A DNA stretch of 64,000 nucleotides from Xanthobacter aminoxidans (GTDB lineage Bacteria; Pseudomonadota; Alphaproteobacteria; Rhizobiales; Xanthobacteraceae), in assembly GCF_023571765.1 (NCBI RefSeq), contig NZ_JAMJXC010000021.1, forward strand, positions 1 to 64,000. The letters run 5' to 3'. Below the pieces are notes generated by a model. The model was not told the DNA's origin, did no database searches, and saw nothing but the letters and a program-made list of their open reading frames with translations. A program made the position numbers and the translations under genes. How positions within the stretch are numbered: position 1 is the first letter of the stretch; every line of letters begins with the position of its first letter. Below are positions 1-7,727 of the stretch, in pieces.

Positions 1-101
1 CCGCAGGAAAACCACCAAAGCTCGCACTCGTCGCCATCGCCAGACGCATCGTCGTCACCGCAAACGCCCTCCTACGCGACAACGTCACCTTCCAAACCTG
101 A
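1..101 (+). CDS. IS110-family transposase, 3' end (partial)
   Basis: Reading from base 3, this frame encodes 32 residues (AGKPPKLALVAIARR, then IVVTANALLRDNVTFQT) and a TGA at 99-101. The GKP-K-ALVA-RR...NALLRD pattern is the usual C-terminus of IS110/IS116/IS902-type transposases, which act as DEDD-type recombinases. The rest of the gene lies left of the window, so it cannot be told whether the element is complete. It stops 79 bases before the phnE-type permease, so the insertion or a deletion end sits inside or next to the phosphonate transport operon. IS110 elements usually lack clear terminal inverted repeats, and none is seen in 102-180. Confidence 0.82.
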   Translation, partial: AGKPPKLALVAIARRIVVTANALLRDNVTFQT

Positions 102-180
102 CCAGCCCTCAACACAGTTGCCGGCTCTCCTTCCACTGCGCTCCCGCTCCGTTCCAGTCGGCCGGGGCGCGAGGGAGAAC

Positions 181-1071
181 ATGGTCTTGTCCCACGCCAT
201 CACCCGGCTGCCCGACGAGCAGATCGCCCCGCTGATCGCCCATTACGATGCGGCGGTGCGGGCGCGGCGGCGGCATACGCTGATCATGTTCGGCGTGATC
301 GCCGTGTGCACCGTGCTCGCCGCCTGGATGGGCGAGGTGAAGCCGGACGTGTTCTTCGCCCACGCGGACCGGTTGCCCAACTATTTCTGGAGCATCACGC
401 CGGTCCTGCACTGGAACACCCTCGGCGCCGATCTGTCCGAGTGGTACTGGAACCTCGACCACTGGCTGAAGCTGCTGCTGGATACGATCCTGATCGCCTA
501 TCTCGGCACGCTCATCGGCGCCATCGGCGGCTTCTGCCTGTGCTTCCTCGCCAGCGCCAATCTGGTGAAGAGCCCGTGGATCCGCCTCGGCGCCCGCCGC
601 TTCCTGGAATTCTGCCGCACGGTGCCGGAGCTGGTGTTCGCGCTGCTGTTCGTGGTCGCCTTCGGGCTCGGCCCGCTGCCGGGCGTGCTGGCGCTGGCCA
701 TCCACACCATGGGCGCGCTGGGCAAGCTGTTCGCCGAGGTGGTGGAGAACATCGACATGAAGCCGGTGGAAGGCGCCACCGCCTCCGGCGCCTCCTGGCT
801 CACCACCGTGCGCTTCGCCGTGGTGCCGCAGGTGCTCTCCAACTTCGCCTCCTACGGCCTGCTGCGCTTCGAGATCAACGTGCGCGAAGCCTCCATCATG
901 GGCTTCGTCGGTGCCGGCGGCATCGGACAGGACCTCGTGGAGGCCATCCGCAAGTTCTATTACTCCGATGTCTCCGCCATCCTCCTCCTCATCATCGCGG
1001 CGGTGATGATCATCGATCTCGTCACCGAGCAGGTCCGCCACCGCCTCCTCGGCTTCGGAGCGCAGCGATGA
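181..1071 (+). CDS. phnE: Phosphonate ABC transporter permease, PhnE type (first copy)
   Basis: This is an inner-membrane permease of a phosphonate importer, 296 residues. A hydrophobic segment lies near residues 35-52. The core has several membrane spans and a permease-ATPase coupling loop of the EGATASGAS...PQVL type, followed by the GFVGAGGIGQ stretch typical of PhnE. The ATG at 181 has a GAGGGA ribosome-binding site and gives a family-length protein. The stop overlaps the next start (ATGA). The usual partners phnC (ATPase) and phnD (binding protein) are not in the window. They should lie upstream, where the IS110 element now ends, so the copy may be cut off from them or from its promoter. 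Confidence 0.88.
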   Translation: MVLSHAITRLPDEQIAPLIAHYDAAVRARRRHTLIMFGVIAVCTVLAAWMGEVKPDVFFAHADRLPNYFWSITPVLHWNTLGADLSEWYWNLDHWLKLLLDTILIAYLGTLIGAIGGFCLCFLASANLVKSPWIRLGARRFLEFCRTVPELVFALLFVVAFGLGPLPGVLALAIHTMGALGKLFAEVVENIDMKPVEGATASGASWLTTVRFAVVPQVLSNFASYGLLRFEINVREASIMGFVGAGGIGQDLVEAIRKFYYSDVSAILLLIIAAVMIIDLVTEQVRHRLLGFGAQR

Positions 1072-1928
1072 GCCGGGCCCGCATCCACCTTTCCGGAGAC
1101 GAGCGCGCACGCCTTGCCGCCGCCCATCCGCACCTCGTCGCGCCGCCCATCAACACGCGGGTCCGCGTCGGCATGATCATCGCGGTGTTCGCCGGCATCG
1201 CGGCCTTCGGCTTCTGGCAGCTCGGCTTCAATTTCGATCGGCTTGGCAGCGGCATCGCGCAGCTCGCGCATTTCGTCACGCTGATGATGCCGCCCGATCC
1301 CGGCACGCAGCTGCCGCTCTACATGCACGCGCTCGGCGAGACGCTGGCCATCGCCTTCCTCGGCACGCTGGGCGGCGCCATCGTCGCCTTTCCCTTCGGC
1401 TTCCTCGCCGCGAAGAACGTCATTCCCAACATCTTCGCCCATTTCGCCGTCCGCCGCGTGCTGGACACCGTGCGCGGCGTGGACCGGCTGATCTGGGCGC
1501 TGATCTATGTGACGGTGGTGGGCCTCGGCCCATTCGCCGGCATCCTCGCCATCGCCACCGCGAGCTTCGCCGAGCTGGGCAAATTGTTCTCGGAGGCCGT
1601 GGAGGCGCTGGACCGGAAGCCCGTGGAGGGCGTCGTCTCCACCGGCGGCTCACCCGTGGAGGCGGTGCGCTTCGGCATGCTGCCGCAGGTGCTGCCGGTG
1701 CTGGCGAGCCAGCTGCTCTATTACTTCGAATCCAACGCCCGCCAGTCCACCATCGTCGGCATCGTCGGCGCCGGCGGCCTCGGCCTGCACCTCGCCGAGC
1801 AGATCCGCGTGCTGGAATGGCAGAAGGTGTCGTTCCTCGTCCTGATGATGCTCATCATGGTGGCGGTGATCGACTTCATCTCCTCCCGCCTGCGCTTCGC
1901 CATCATCGGCAAATCCCGCATCGGGTGA
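1068..1928 (+). CDS. phnE: Phosphonate ABC transporter permease, PhnE type (second copy)
   Basis: A second PhnE-family permease of 286 residues, translationally coupled to the first (ATG at 1068 overlaps TGA at 1069-1071). It has the same architecture: a cytoplasmic N-terminus, a first span near residues 33-50, the coupling loop EGVVSTGGSPVEAVRFG and the IVGIVGAGGLG motif. Paired phnE1/phnE2 genes are common in alphaproteobacterial phnCDE loci and probably form a heterodimeric channel. A palindromic repeat pair follows the stop, facing the convergent flavoprotein gene. Confidence 0.88.
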   Translation: MSRARIHLSGDERARLAAAHPHLVAPPINTRVRVGMIIAVFAGIAAFGFWQLGFNFDRLGSGIAQLAHFVTLMMPPDPGTQLPLYMHALGETLAIAFLGTLGGAIVAFPFGFLAAKNVIPNIFAHFAVRRVLDTVRGVDRLIWALIYVTVVGLGPFAGILAIATASFAELGKLFSEAVEALDRKPVEGVVSTGGSPVEAVRFGMLPQVLPVLASQLLYYFESNARQSTIVGIVGAGGLGLHLAEQIRVLEWQKVSFLVLMMLIMVAVIDFISSRLRFAIIGKSRIG

Positions 1929-1994
1929 ACGCGCGGGCAGATCGCCTTGGGACGGACCCGGGCCCTTTGCTCCGCTCCCCCGCCCTCTCCGCAG

Positions 1995-2103
1995 TCATCC
2001 CCCGCCTTGTGCGGGGGATCCACTTTGCAGCCGAAGCGGTGTGCGGTTGTTCAGACACCCGGCTCGGCGGAGGGGTGGATGCCCCGGACAAGCCGGGGCA
2101 TGA
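1995..2103. repeat. REP-like inverted repeat pair between convergent genes
   Basis: Two arms form an inverted pair. The arm at 1995-2022 reads TCATCCCCCGCC, TTG, then TGCGGGGGATCCA. The arm at 2075-2103 reads GTGGATGCCCCGG, ACAAG, then CCGGGGCATGA. Each arm is itself palindromic around a TTGT/ACAA centre, and the two arms are reverse complements of one consensus. The same element occurs at 12426-12532. It sits at the convergent end of phnE and the flavoprotein gene, so it may also end transcription from both sides. Confidence 0.7.
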
Positions 2104-2128
2104 CAACCTGACAAGAAGCGGCGGCGCC

Positions 2129-2770
2129 TCAGTACAGAATCTCCCGATAGCGCGCGACCATCTGCTCCTGGCTCTCCGGCGCCTCAATTGCGAAGGACGA
2201 GGCGGCGCCGGCGGCGTCCTTGGCGGCGATCTGGTCGCGCAGCATCTCGCCCATGGTGGGCAGTTGGGTGCGCTCCACCTGCGCCTCCGGCTCCCACAGG
2301 CGCGAGCGCATGAAGGCCTTGGCGCAGTGCAGATAGGCCTCCTTCACCTCCACCCGCAGCACCGTGCGCGGCGCCTTGCCGCCGACGGTGAAGAGGCGCG
2401 TCAGCTCCTCGTCGTCATGGATGAAGGCATTGCCGTTCACCCGCAGCGTCTCGTCCACGCCGGGAATGAGGAAGAGCAGGCCGACCTGCCCGGTGGCGAG
2501 GATGTTGGTGAGGGAATCCAGCCGGTTGTTGCCCGGCCGGTCGGGAATGAGCAGGTCGCGCTCGCGCGCCGCCACGAAGCCCGGCACATCGCCGCGCGGC
2601 GAGACATCGGCAGCGCCGGAGGCATCGGCCGTAGCGATGAGCACGAACGGGCTCAGCGAGATGAAGTGCCGGCAGTGCCGGTCCAGCCGGTCCAGCTGCT
2701 TGGCGACGCTGCGTCCGGCAGCAGCACCATAGAGACGGCGCAGGGCAGCTTCATCGGCGACGACGGCCAT
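2129..2770 (-). CDS. PPOX-type FMN-binding flavoprotein (MSMEG_1061-like)
   Basis: A 213-residue split-barrel protein of the pyridoxamine 5'-phosphate oxidase superfamily. Family-like segments are the ADASGAADVSPRGD stretch, IPDRPGNNRLDSLTNIL, and VGLLFLIPGVDETLRVNG, which together form the FMN-binding barrel. The ATG at 2770 has a strong AAGGAGG box 9 bases upstream, so longer versions were rejected. It lies downstream of phnF, 60 bases away on the same strand, and is probably co-transcribed with it. The substrate is unknown; a role in phosphonate metabolism is suggested only by position. Confidence 0.72.
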   Translation of the reverse strand: MAVVADEAALRRLYGAAAGRSVAKQLDRLDRHCRHFISLSPFVLIATADASGAADVSPRGDVPGFVAARERDLLIPDRPGNNRLDSLTNILATGQVGLLFLIPGVDETLRVNGNAFIHDDEELTRLFTVGGKAPRTVLRVEVKEAYLHCAKAFMRSRLWEPEAQVERTQLPTMGEMLRDQIAAKDAAGAASSFAIEAPESQEQMVARYREILY

Positions 2771-2830
2771 GGGGCAGAACCTCCTTCGGATACCTATTTC
2801 TCGCGCAAACGATTGGGCTGACGCAAGCAC

Positions 2831-3628
2831 CTAGGGCTTGAAAACCAGCTGCACCCGGTCGGCGGCGAAGGAGGAACGGCCCCATTGCAGCGGCGCGCCG
2901 TTGGCCTCCACGTCGAGCCGCTCCAGCACCATCACCGCGCGTCCGGGGGCGAGGGAGAGAATGTCCATCTCGCGCGGATTGGCGGGGCGGGCGGTGATGC
3001 GGGTCTCGCGGCGGCGGAAATCCTCGATGCCCAGTGTCGCCAGCGCCCGCGTCAGCGATCCGGTGGCTTCATAGATGAGATCGAGGTCGCGGCAGCGGGC
3101 GGCGGGAAACCAGGCCGAGCCGCAGGAGATGGGCACGCCGTCCGCCTCGTGGGTGGTCTCGATGCGCAGCACCGGCGTGCCGATGGCGAGCTGCAGCTCG
3201 CGCGCCACGTCCGCATCCGCCGCCTCCACCGTGGAGCCGCGGAACCGGCCGGACGGCTCGCGCCCGCCCGCCGCCACGATCTCGGAGAAGCGGGTGCGCG
3301 CGCCGATGGGATAGCGCAGCGGCGGCTCCTTCACGAAGGTGCCCCGCCCCGCCGTCGCCTCGATGAGCCCGGCCTCGGAGAGATGGGAGAGCGCGCGGCG
3401 CAGGGTGTGGCGATTGACGCCGAAGCGCTCGGCCAGCTCGGCCTCCACCGGCAGGCGCACGCCGGGCGCGAGCGTGCCGGCGAGGATGTCCGCCTCCAGC
3501 TTCTCGGCGATCTGCCGCCACAAAGTGACTCCGCTGCCCCGCGCGACCGAGGGCACGGCTGGCGATGCCTCGTCCTCCGTCATCGGGCTGTGACCATCGG
3601 CGGCGAGACTGCGCGGCGCACCAGACAT
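2831..3628 (-). CDS. phnF: Phosphonate utilisation repressor, GntR/HutC family
   Basis: A GntR-family regulator of 265 residues. The N-terminal winged helix covers about residues 30-100 (LWRQIAEKLEADI, PVEAELAERFGVNRHTLRRAL, GRGTFV). It is followed by a HutC/UTRA effector-binding domain (FSEIVAAGG through VMVLERLDVEANG) that would sense a phosphonate or related ligand. The start at 3628 has a GGAGAGG box; an upstream in-frame ATG at 3688 lies inside the operator and is less likely. The gene diverges from phnGHIJKLMN and shares a 24-bp palindrome with it, so it probably represses both directions. Confidence 0.88.
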   Translation of the reverse strand: MSGAPRSLAADGHSPMTEDEASPAVPSVARGSGVTLWRQIAEKLEADILAGTLAPGVRLPVEAELAERFGVNRHTLRRALSHLSEAGLIEATAGRGTFVKEPPLRYPIGARTRFSEIVAAGGREPSGRFRGSTVEAADADVARELQLAIGTPVLRIETTHEADGVPISCGSAWFPAARCRDLDLIYEATGSLTRALATLGIEDFRRRETRITARPANPREMDILSLAPGRAVMVLERLDVEANGAPLQWGRSSFAADRVQLVFKP

Positions 3629-3686
3629 TCCTGCCTCTCCACGTCCGCCCCAGGAAGTCACCGAGGGCGCAGATACCTTCTTGCGC

Positions 3687-3710
3687 ATTTGTATAGACTA
3701 TTATACAAAT
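3687..3710. promoter_or_regulatory. Probable PhnF operator
   Basis: A perfect 9-bp inverted repeat, ATTTGTATA and TATACAAAT, is separated by 6 bases (GACTAT). It lies in the space between the chosen phnF start (3628) and phnG start (3781). AT-rich palindromes of this form are typical GntR/HutC operators and stand out in this GC-rich DNA. The link to PhnF is inferred from position. Confidence 0.75.
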
Positions 3711-3780
3711 CATGTCCAGCAAGGCCCCGCGGCAGGGTTCGCCCGTTTGCGCCAGGGTCAGGGACATCTGGAGACCGCCC

Positions 3781-4281
3781 GTGAGGTCCGAACCGCCGCA
3801 CATCACCGAGCCGCAAATCGCCGCCGTTCCCGACCCCGCCGCCGAGCAGGCCGCGCGGGAGGTGATGATGGGCCTTTATGCCCGCGCCACCCGCGCCGAG
3901 CTTCAGGCCGCCGTGGAGCGCTTCCAGCCGTTGCCGCAGCTGAAAAGGCTGCGCCCGGCGGAGGCCGGCCTCATCATGGTGCAGGGCCGTACCGGCGGCG
4001 ACGGCGCCCCCTTCAATCTGGGCGAGGCGACCGTGACGCGTGCCGCCGTGCAGCTCGCGGGCGGTGCCACCGGCGTCTCCTATCTGCTCGGCCGCGACCC
4101 GGCGAAGGCGGAGGCCGCCGCCATCCTCGACGCTTTGTGGCAGGACGCGGCGCTGCGCCTCGCCGTCACCGACGCGCTTACCCCCGTGCGGCGCCGCCTC
4201 GCGGTGGAAGCGGCGCGGGCGGCGGAGGAGACGGAGGCCACCAAGGTCAATTTCTTCACCATGGCGCGGGGAGAAGACTGA
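3781..4281 (+). CDS. phnG: C-P lyase complex subunit PhnG
   Basis: The small subunit of the carbon-phosphorus lyase core, which with PhnH, PhnI and PhnJ forms the (PhnGHIJ)2 complex. The GTG at 3781 follows a GGAG box and gives 166 residues, near the usual 150. An upstream ATG at 3712 would place the start against the operator and add an unusual arginine-rich leader. Family features include RLRPAEAGLIMVQGRTGG, the FNLGEATVTRAAVQL segment and a C-terminal KVNFFTMARGED tail. The stop overlaps the phnH start by one base. Confidence 0.87.
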   Translation: MRSEPPHITEPQIAAVPDPAAEQAAREVMMGLYARATRAELQAAVERFQPLPQLKRLRPAEAGLIMVQGRTGGDGAPFNLGEATVTRAAVQLAGGATGVSYLLGRDPAKAEAAAILDALWQDAALRLAVTDALTPVRRRLAVEAARAAEETEATKVNFFTMARGED

Positions 4282-4895
4282 TGGCCATCCCTGCCCTCGC
4301 CGTCCCCGCCCTCGCCGCCGGCTTCGCCGATCCGGTGCACGACGCCCAGCGCAGCTTTGCGGCCGTGATGCGCGCCATGTCCGAGCCGGGCCTTCCCGTG
4401 CCGCTGGCGAGCGACCTCGACCCGCCCGCGCCGCTCTCCCGCGAGGCCGCCGCCTGCGCCCTCGCGCTGCTCGATTACGAGACGCCCGTCTTCCTTGACG
4501 CGGCGCTCTCCGCCGCGCCGGCCGTGGCCGCCTTCCTGCGCTTCCACACCGGCGCGCCGGTGGTGGATGACCCCGCCGCCGCCCGCTTCGCGTTCATCGC
4601 CGACGCGGCGGCGCTGCCCGATTTCGGCGCCTTCGCGCAGGGCGAACCGGACTATCCCGATCGCTCGGCGACGCTCATCGTGCAGGTCAGCGATTTCGGC
4701 ACCGGCGCGATCGTCCTCGAAGGCCCCGGCATCAAGGGCCGCCGGAGCTTTTCCGCTGCGCCGCTGCCGTCCGACCTGCCGGCGCGGCTTGCCGCCAACC
4801 GGGCGCTGTACCCGCTCGGCATCGACCTCATCCTCACTGCGCCGGGGGGCGTTCTGGGCCTGCCGCGCACGGTGAAGCCCGTGATGGAGGACTGA
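4281..4895 (+). CDS. phnH: C-P lyase complex subunit PhnH
   Basis: PhnH, 204 residues, is a pyridoxal-phosphate-transferase-like fold that dimerises at the centre of the C-P lyase core without known catalytic residues. Recognisable parts are GFADPVHDAQRSFAAVMRAMSEPG near the N-terminus, the LALLDYETPVFLD segment, IVLEGPGIKG, and NRALYPLGIDLILTA near the C-terminus. The start overlaps the phnG stop. Three bases separate it from phnI. Confidence 0.9.
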   Translation: MAIPALAVPALAAGFADPVHDAQRSFAAVMRAMSEPGLPVPLASDLDPPAPLSREAAACALALLDYETPVFLDAALSAAPAVAAFLRFHTGAPVVDDPAAARFAFIADAAALPDFGAFAQGEPDYPDRSATLIVQVSDFGTGAIVLEGPGIKGRRSFSAAPLPSDLPARLAANRALYPLGIDLILTAPGGVLGLPRTVKPVMED

Positions 4896-4898
4896 TCC

Positions 4899-6053
4899 AT
4901 GTACGTGGCCGTCAAGGGCGGCGAGGCCGCCATCCGCAATGCCCACGCATTGCTCGCCAAGAAGCGGCGCGGCGAGGAAAGCGTGCCGGAGATCGGGCTC
5001 GACCAGATCGCCGGCCAGCTCTCCCTCGCCGTGGACCGGGTGATGGCCGAGGGCTCCCTCTATGACCGGGAGCTGGCGGCCCTCGCCATCAAGCAGGCGC
5101 GGGGCGACCTGATCGAGGCCATCTTCCTCGCCCGCGCCTTCCGCACCACCCTGCCCCGCTTCGGCGCTTCGGTGCCGGTGGATACGGGCGCCATGCGCAT
5201 CGAACGGCGCATCTCCGCCACCTTCAAGGACCTGCCCGGCGGGCAGGTGCTCGGCCCCACCTTCGACTACACCCACCGCCTGATGGACGAGCGGCTGGCG
5301 ACACACGCGAGCGATGCCGACGCGCCGCGCCAGCTCGCCCCCTCTCCCCGCGCGGGAGAGGGCTGGGGTAAGGGGGAGGAGCGCCGGGAAGCCGACGCCA
5401 CTCCGGCCGCTCCCATGCCCCGCGTCACCGATCTGCTCGGCGGCGAAGGCCTCATCGAGCCCTCCCCGGCCGATGACGGCACGCCCCCGCGCGACCTCAC
5501 CCGCGAGCCGCTCTCCTTCCCCGCCGACCGGCCGCTGCGCCTGCAGGCGCTGGCGCGGGGCGACGAGGGTTTCCTGCTGGCGCTCGGCTATTCCACCCAG
5601 CGCGGCTATGCCCGCACCCATCCCTTCGTGGGCGAGATCCGCTTCGGCACGGTGGAGGTGAGCCTTCCCGTGGAAGAGCTGGGCTTTGCGGTGCCGCTGG
5701 GTGACATCGCCGTCACCGAGTGCCAGAGCGTGAACCAGTTCAAGGGCTCGGCCACCGAGCCGCCCCAGTTCACCCGCGGCTATGGCCTCGTGTTCGGCCA
5801 GTCCGAGCGCAAGGCCATGTCCATGGCGCTGGTGGACCGCGCGCTGCGCTTCAAGGAGCTGGGCGAGGAGAAGAGCGCCCCGTCGCAGGACGAGGAATTC
5901 GTCCTCTCCCATTGCGACAACGTGCAGGCCACCGGCTTCGTGGAGCACCTGAAGCTGCCCCACTACGTGGACTTCCAGGCCGAACTCGACCTCATCCGCC
6001 GCATGCGCGCGGAGGCCGAAGCCCCTGACGAGATGAAGGAGGCCGCCGAATGA
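4899..6053 (+). CDS. phnI: C-P lyase complex subunit PhnI
   Basis: PhnI, 384 residues, is the nucleosidase-like subunit that with the other core subunits links ATP and phosphonate to give ribose 1-phosphonate 5-triphosphate. The N-terminus (MYVAVKGGEAAIRNAHALLAKK-like), the RRISATFKDLPGGQVLGPTFDYTHRL region and the HCDNVQATGFVEHLKLPHYVDFQ region match the family. It is about 30 residues longer than the E. coli protein. The excess lies at about residues 147-168, where an intergenic-type palindrome is read in frame. It overlaps phnJ by 4 bases. Confidence 0.92.
   Translation: MYVAVKGGEAAIRNAHALLAKKRRGEESVPEIGLDQIAGQLSLAVDRVMAEGSLYDRELAALAIKQARGDLIEAIFLARAFRTTLPRFGASVPVDTGAMRIERRISATFKDLPGGQVLGPTFDYTHRLMDERLATHASDADAPRQLAPSPRAGEGWGKGEERREADATPAAPMPRVTDLLGGEGLIEPSPADDGTPPRDLTREPLSFPADRPLRLQALARGDEGFLLALGYSTQRGYARTHPFVGEIRFGTVEVSLPVEELGFAVPLGDIAVTECQSVNQFKGSATEPPQFTRGYGLVFGQSERKAMSMALVDRALRFKELGEEKSAPSQDEEFVLSHCDNVQATGFVEHLKLPHYVDFQAELDLIRRMRAEAEAPDEMKEAAE
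5338..5380. repeat. Palindromic dispersed repeat inside phnI
   Basis: The palindrome CCCTCTCCC...GGGAGAGGG is followed by CTGGGGTAAGGGGGAG. This matches a dispersed repeat type widespread between genes in high-GC proteobacteria. Here it is in frame within phnI and encodes APSPRAGEGWGKGEE, where other PhnI proteins have no such segment. It probably forms a surface loop. Confidence 0.65.
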
Positions 6054-6958
6054 ACGCGCCCGTCACCGCCTCTTCCATGCCGGCCATCACCTACAATTTC
6101 GCCTATCTCGACGAGCAGACGAAACGGATGATCCGCCGGGCCATCCTGAAGGCCATCGCCATTCCCGGCTATCAGGTGCCCTTCGCCTCGCGCGAGATGC
6201 CCATGCCCTACGGCTGGGGCACCGGCGGCGTGCAGGTGACGGCGGCCATCCTCGGCGCGGACGACGTGCTGAAGGTGATCGACCAGGGCTCGGACGACAC
6301 CACCAATGCGGTGGCCATCCGCACCTTCTTCGAGACCACGGCCGGCGTCGCCACCACCACGCGCACGCAGGACGCCACCATCATCCAGACCCGCCACCGC
6401 ATCCCGGAGGCGGAGCTGAAGGCGGGGCAGACCATCGTCTTCCAGGTGCCCATCCCCGAGCCGCTGCGCTATTTGGAGCCGCGAGAGACCGAGACGCGCC
6501 GCCTGCATGCGCTGGCCGATTACGGCCTGATGCAGGTGAAGCTCTACGAGGACATCGCCCGCCACGGCCACATCGCCACCACCTATGCCTATCCGGTGAA
6601 GGTGGAGGGCCGCTACGTGATGGACCCCTCCCCCATCCCGAAGTTCGACAATCCCAAGATGAACGACAGCCCGGCCCTGCAATTGTTCGGCGCCGGGCGC
6701 GAGAAGCGCATCTATGCCATCCCGCCCCACACGCAGGTGGTCTCGCTGGATTTCGAGGACCATCCCTTCAAGGTGCAGGCCTTCAAGGAACCCTGCGCCT
6801 TGTGCGGGGCAACCGGCGTCTATCTCGACGAGGTGATCCTCGACGACAAGGGCGGGCGCATGTTCGTCTGCTCCGACACCGACCATTGCTCCACCCGGCA
6901 GGCGGAAGGGCACACGGGGACCATGAGCGCGCCTTACCAGGAGGCTGCCCATGACTGA
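6050..6958 (+). CDS. phnJ: Carbon-phosphorus lyase catalytic subunit PhnJ
   Basis: PhnJ, 302 residues, is the radical-SAM enzyme that cleaves the C-P bond of ribose 1-phosphonate 5-phosphate. The conserved cysteines are all present: C249 and C252 (EPCALCGA), then C274 after 21 residues, and C280 (CSDTDHC). This is the C-X2-C-X21-C pattern of PhnJ, with the additional downstream cysteine that is the candidate for the thiyl radical. The N-terminus YNFAYLDEQTKRMIRRA is also typical. It overlaps phnI by 4 bases and phnK by 8. Confidence 0.95.
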   Translation: MNAPVTASSMPAITYNFAYLDEQTKRMIRRAILKAIAIPGYQVPFASREMPMPYGWGTGGVQVTAAILGADDVLKVIDQGSDDTTNAVAIRTFFETTAGVATTTRTQDATIIQTRHRIPEAELKAGQTIVFQVPIPEPLRYLEPRETETRRLHALADYGLMQVKLYEDIARHGHIATTYAYPVKVEGRYVMDPSPIPKFDNPKMNDSPALQLFGAGREKRIYAIPPHTQVVSLDFEDHPFKVQAFKEPCALCGATGVYLDEVILDDKGGRMFVCSDTDHCSTRQAEGHTGTMSAPYQEAAHD

Positions 6959-7727
6959 CGCGCCGCTTCTCACCGCCCGCGGCCTCGCCAAATATTACGG
7001 CCACCGCCTCGGCTGCCGCGACGTGGACCTGACCCTGCACGAGGGCGAGGTGCTCGCCATCGTCGGGGAAAGCGGCTCCGGCAAGTCCACCCTGCTCGGC
7101 CTCCTCTCCACCGAGCTGGCCCCCTCCGCCGGCAGCGTCACCTACCGGATGCGGGACGGCGCCACGCGTGATCTCGCCTCCCTCTCGGAGGCCGAGCGCC
7201 GGCTGCTGCTGCGCACCGACTGGGGCTTCGTGCGCCAGCATGCCGAGCAGGGGCTGCGCATGGCGGTCTCGGCCGGCGGAAACGTGGGCGAGCGGCTGAT
7301 GGCCGTGGGCTGGCGCCATTATGAGAACATCCGCAGCGAGGCCACCGACTGGCTTTCGCGCGTGGAAATCGCCGCCGAGCGCATCGACGACGACCCGCGC
7401 ACCTTCTCCGGCGGCATGCGCCAGCGCCTGCAGATCGCCCGCAACCTCGTCACCCGCCCCCGCCTCGTCTTCATGGACGAGCCGACCTCGGGCCTCGACG
7501 TCTCGGTGCAGGCGCGCCTGCTCGATCTCATTCGCCAGCTGGTGGAGGAATTCGGCCTCGCGGTGGTCATCGTCACCCATGATCTCGCGGTGGCGCGGCT
7601 GCTCTCCCACCGCATCATGGTGATGAAGTCCGGCCGCGTGATCGAACAGGGCCTCACCGACCAGGTGCTCGACGACCCGCGCGAGCCCTACACCCAGCTC
7701 CTCGTCTCCTCGGTGCTTGCGGCATGA
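6951..7727 (+). CDS. phnK: C-P lyase ABC-type ATPase PhnK
   Basis: An ABC ATPase of 258 residues that docks on the C-P lyase core rather than on a membrane permease. Walker A is GESGSGKST (about residues 40-48), the signature is FSGGMRQRLQIARNL, Walker B is LVFMDEPTSGLD, and the H-loop is VTHDLAVAR. The RTDWGFVRQHAEQGLRMAVSAGGN segment is typical of PhnK. The start overlaps phnJ by 8 bases and the stop overlaps phnL (ATGATGA). Confidence 0.92.
   Translation: MTDAPLLTARGLAKYYGHRLGCRDVDLTLHEGEVLAIVGESGSGKSTLLGLLSTELAPSAGSVTYRMRDGATRDLASLSEAERRLLLRTDWGFVRQHAEQGLRMAVSAGGNVGERLMAVGWRHYENIRSEATDWLSRVEIAAERIDDDPRTFSGGMRQRLQIARNLVTRPRLVFMDEPTSGLDVSVQARLLDLIRQLVEEFGLAVVIVTHDLAVARLLSHRIMVMKSGRVIEQGLTDQVLDDPREPYTQLLVSSVLAA

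Noticed and set aside
118-180. A longer phnE beginning at TTG 118
   Set aside because: No ribosome-binding site or conserved residues before 181; the ATG at 181 has a good GAGGGA box.
3712-3780. A longer phnG beginning at ATG 3712
   Set aside because: It would begin next to the operator with no leader and add an unusual arginine-rich N-terminus; the GTG at 3781 has a GGAG box and gives family length.
5338-5380. A CRISPR-like or terminator reading of the palindrome in phnI
   Set aside because: It is a single palindrome inside a continuous conserved reading frame, without spacers or a U-tract.
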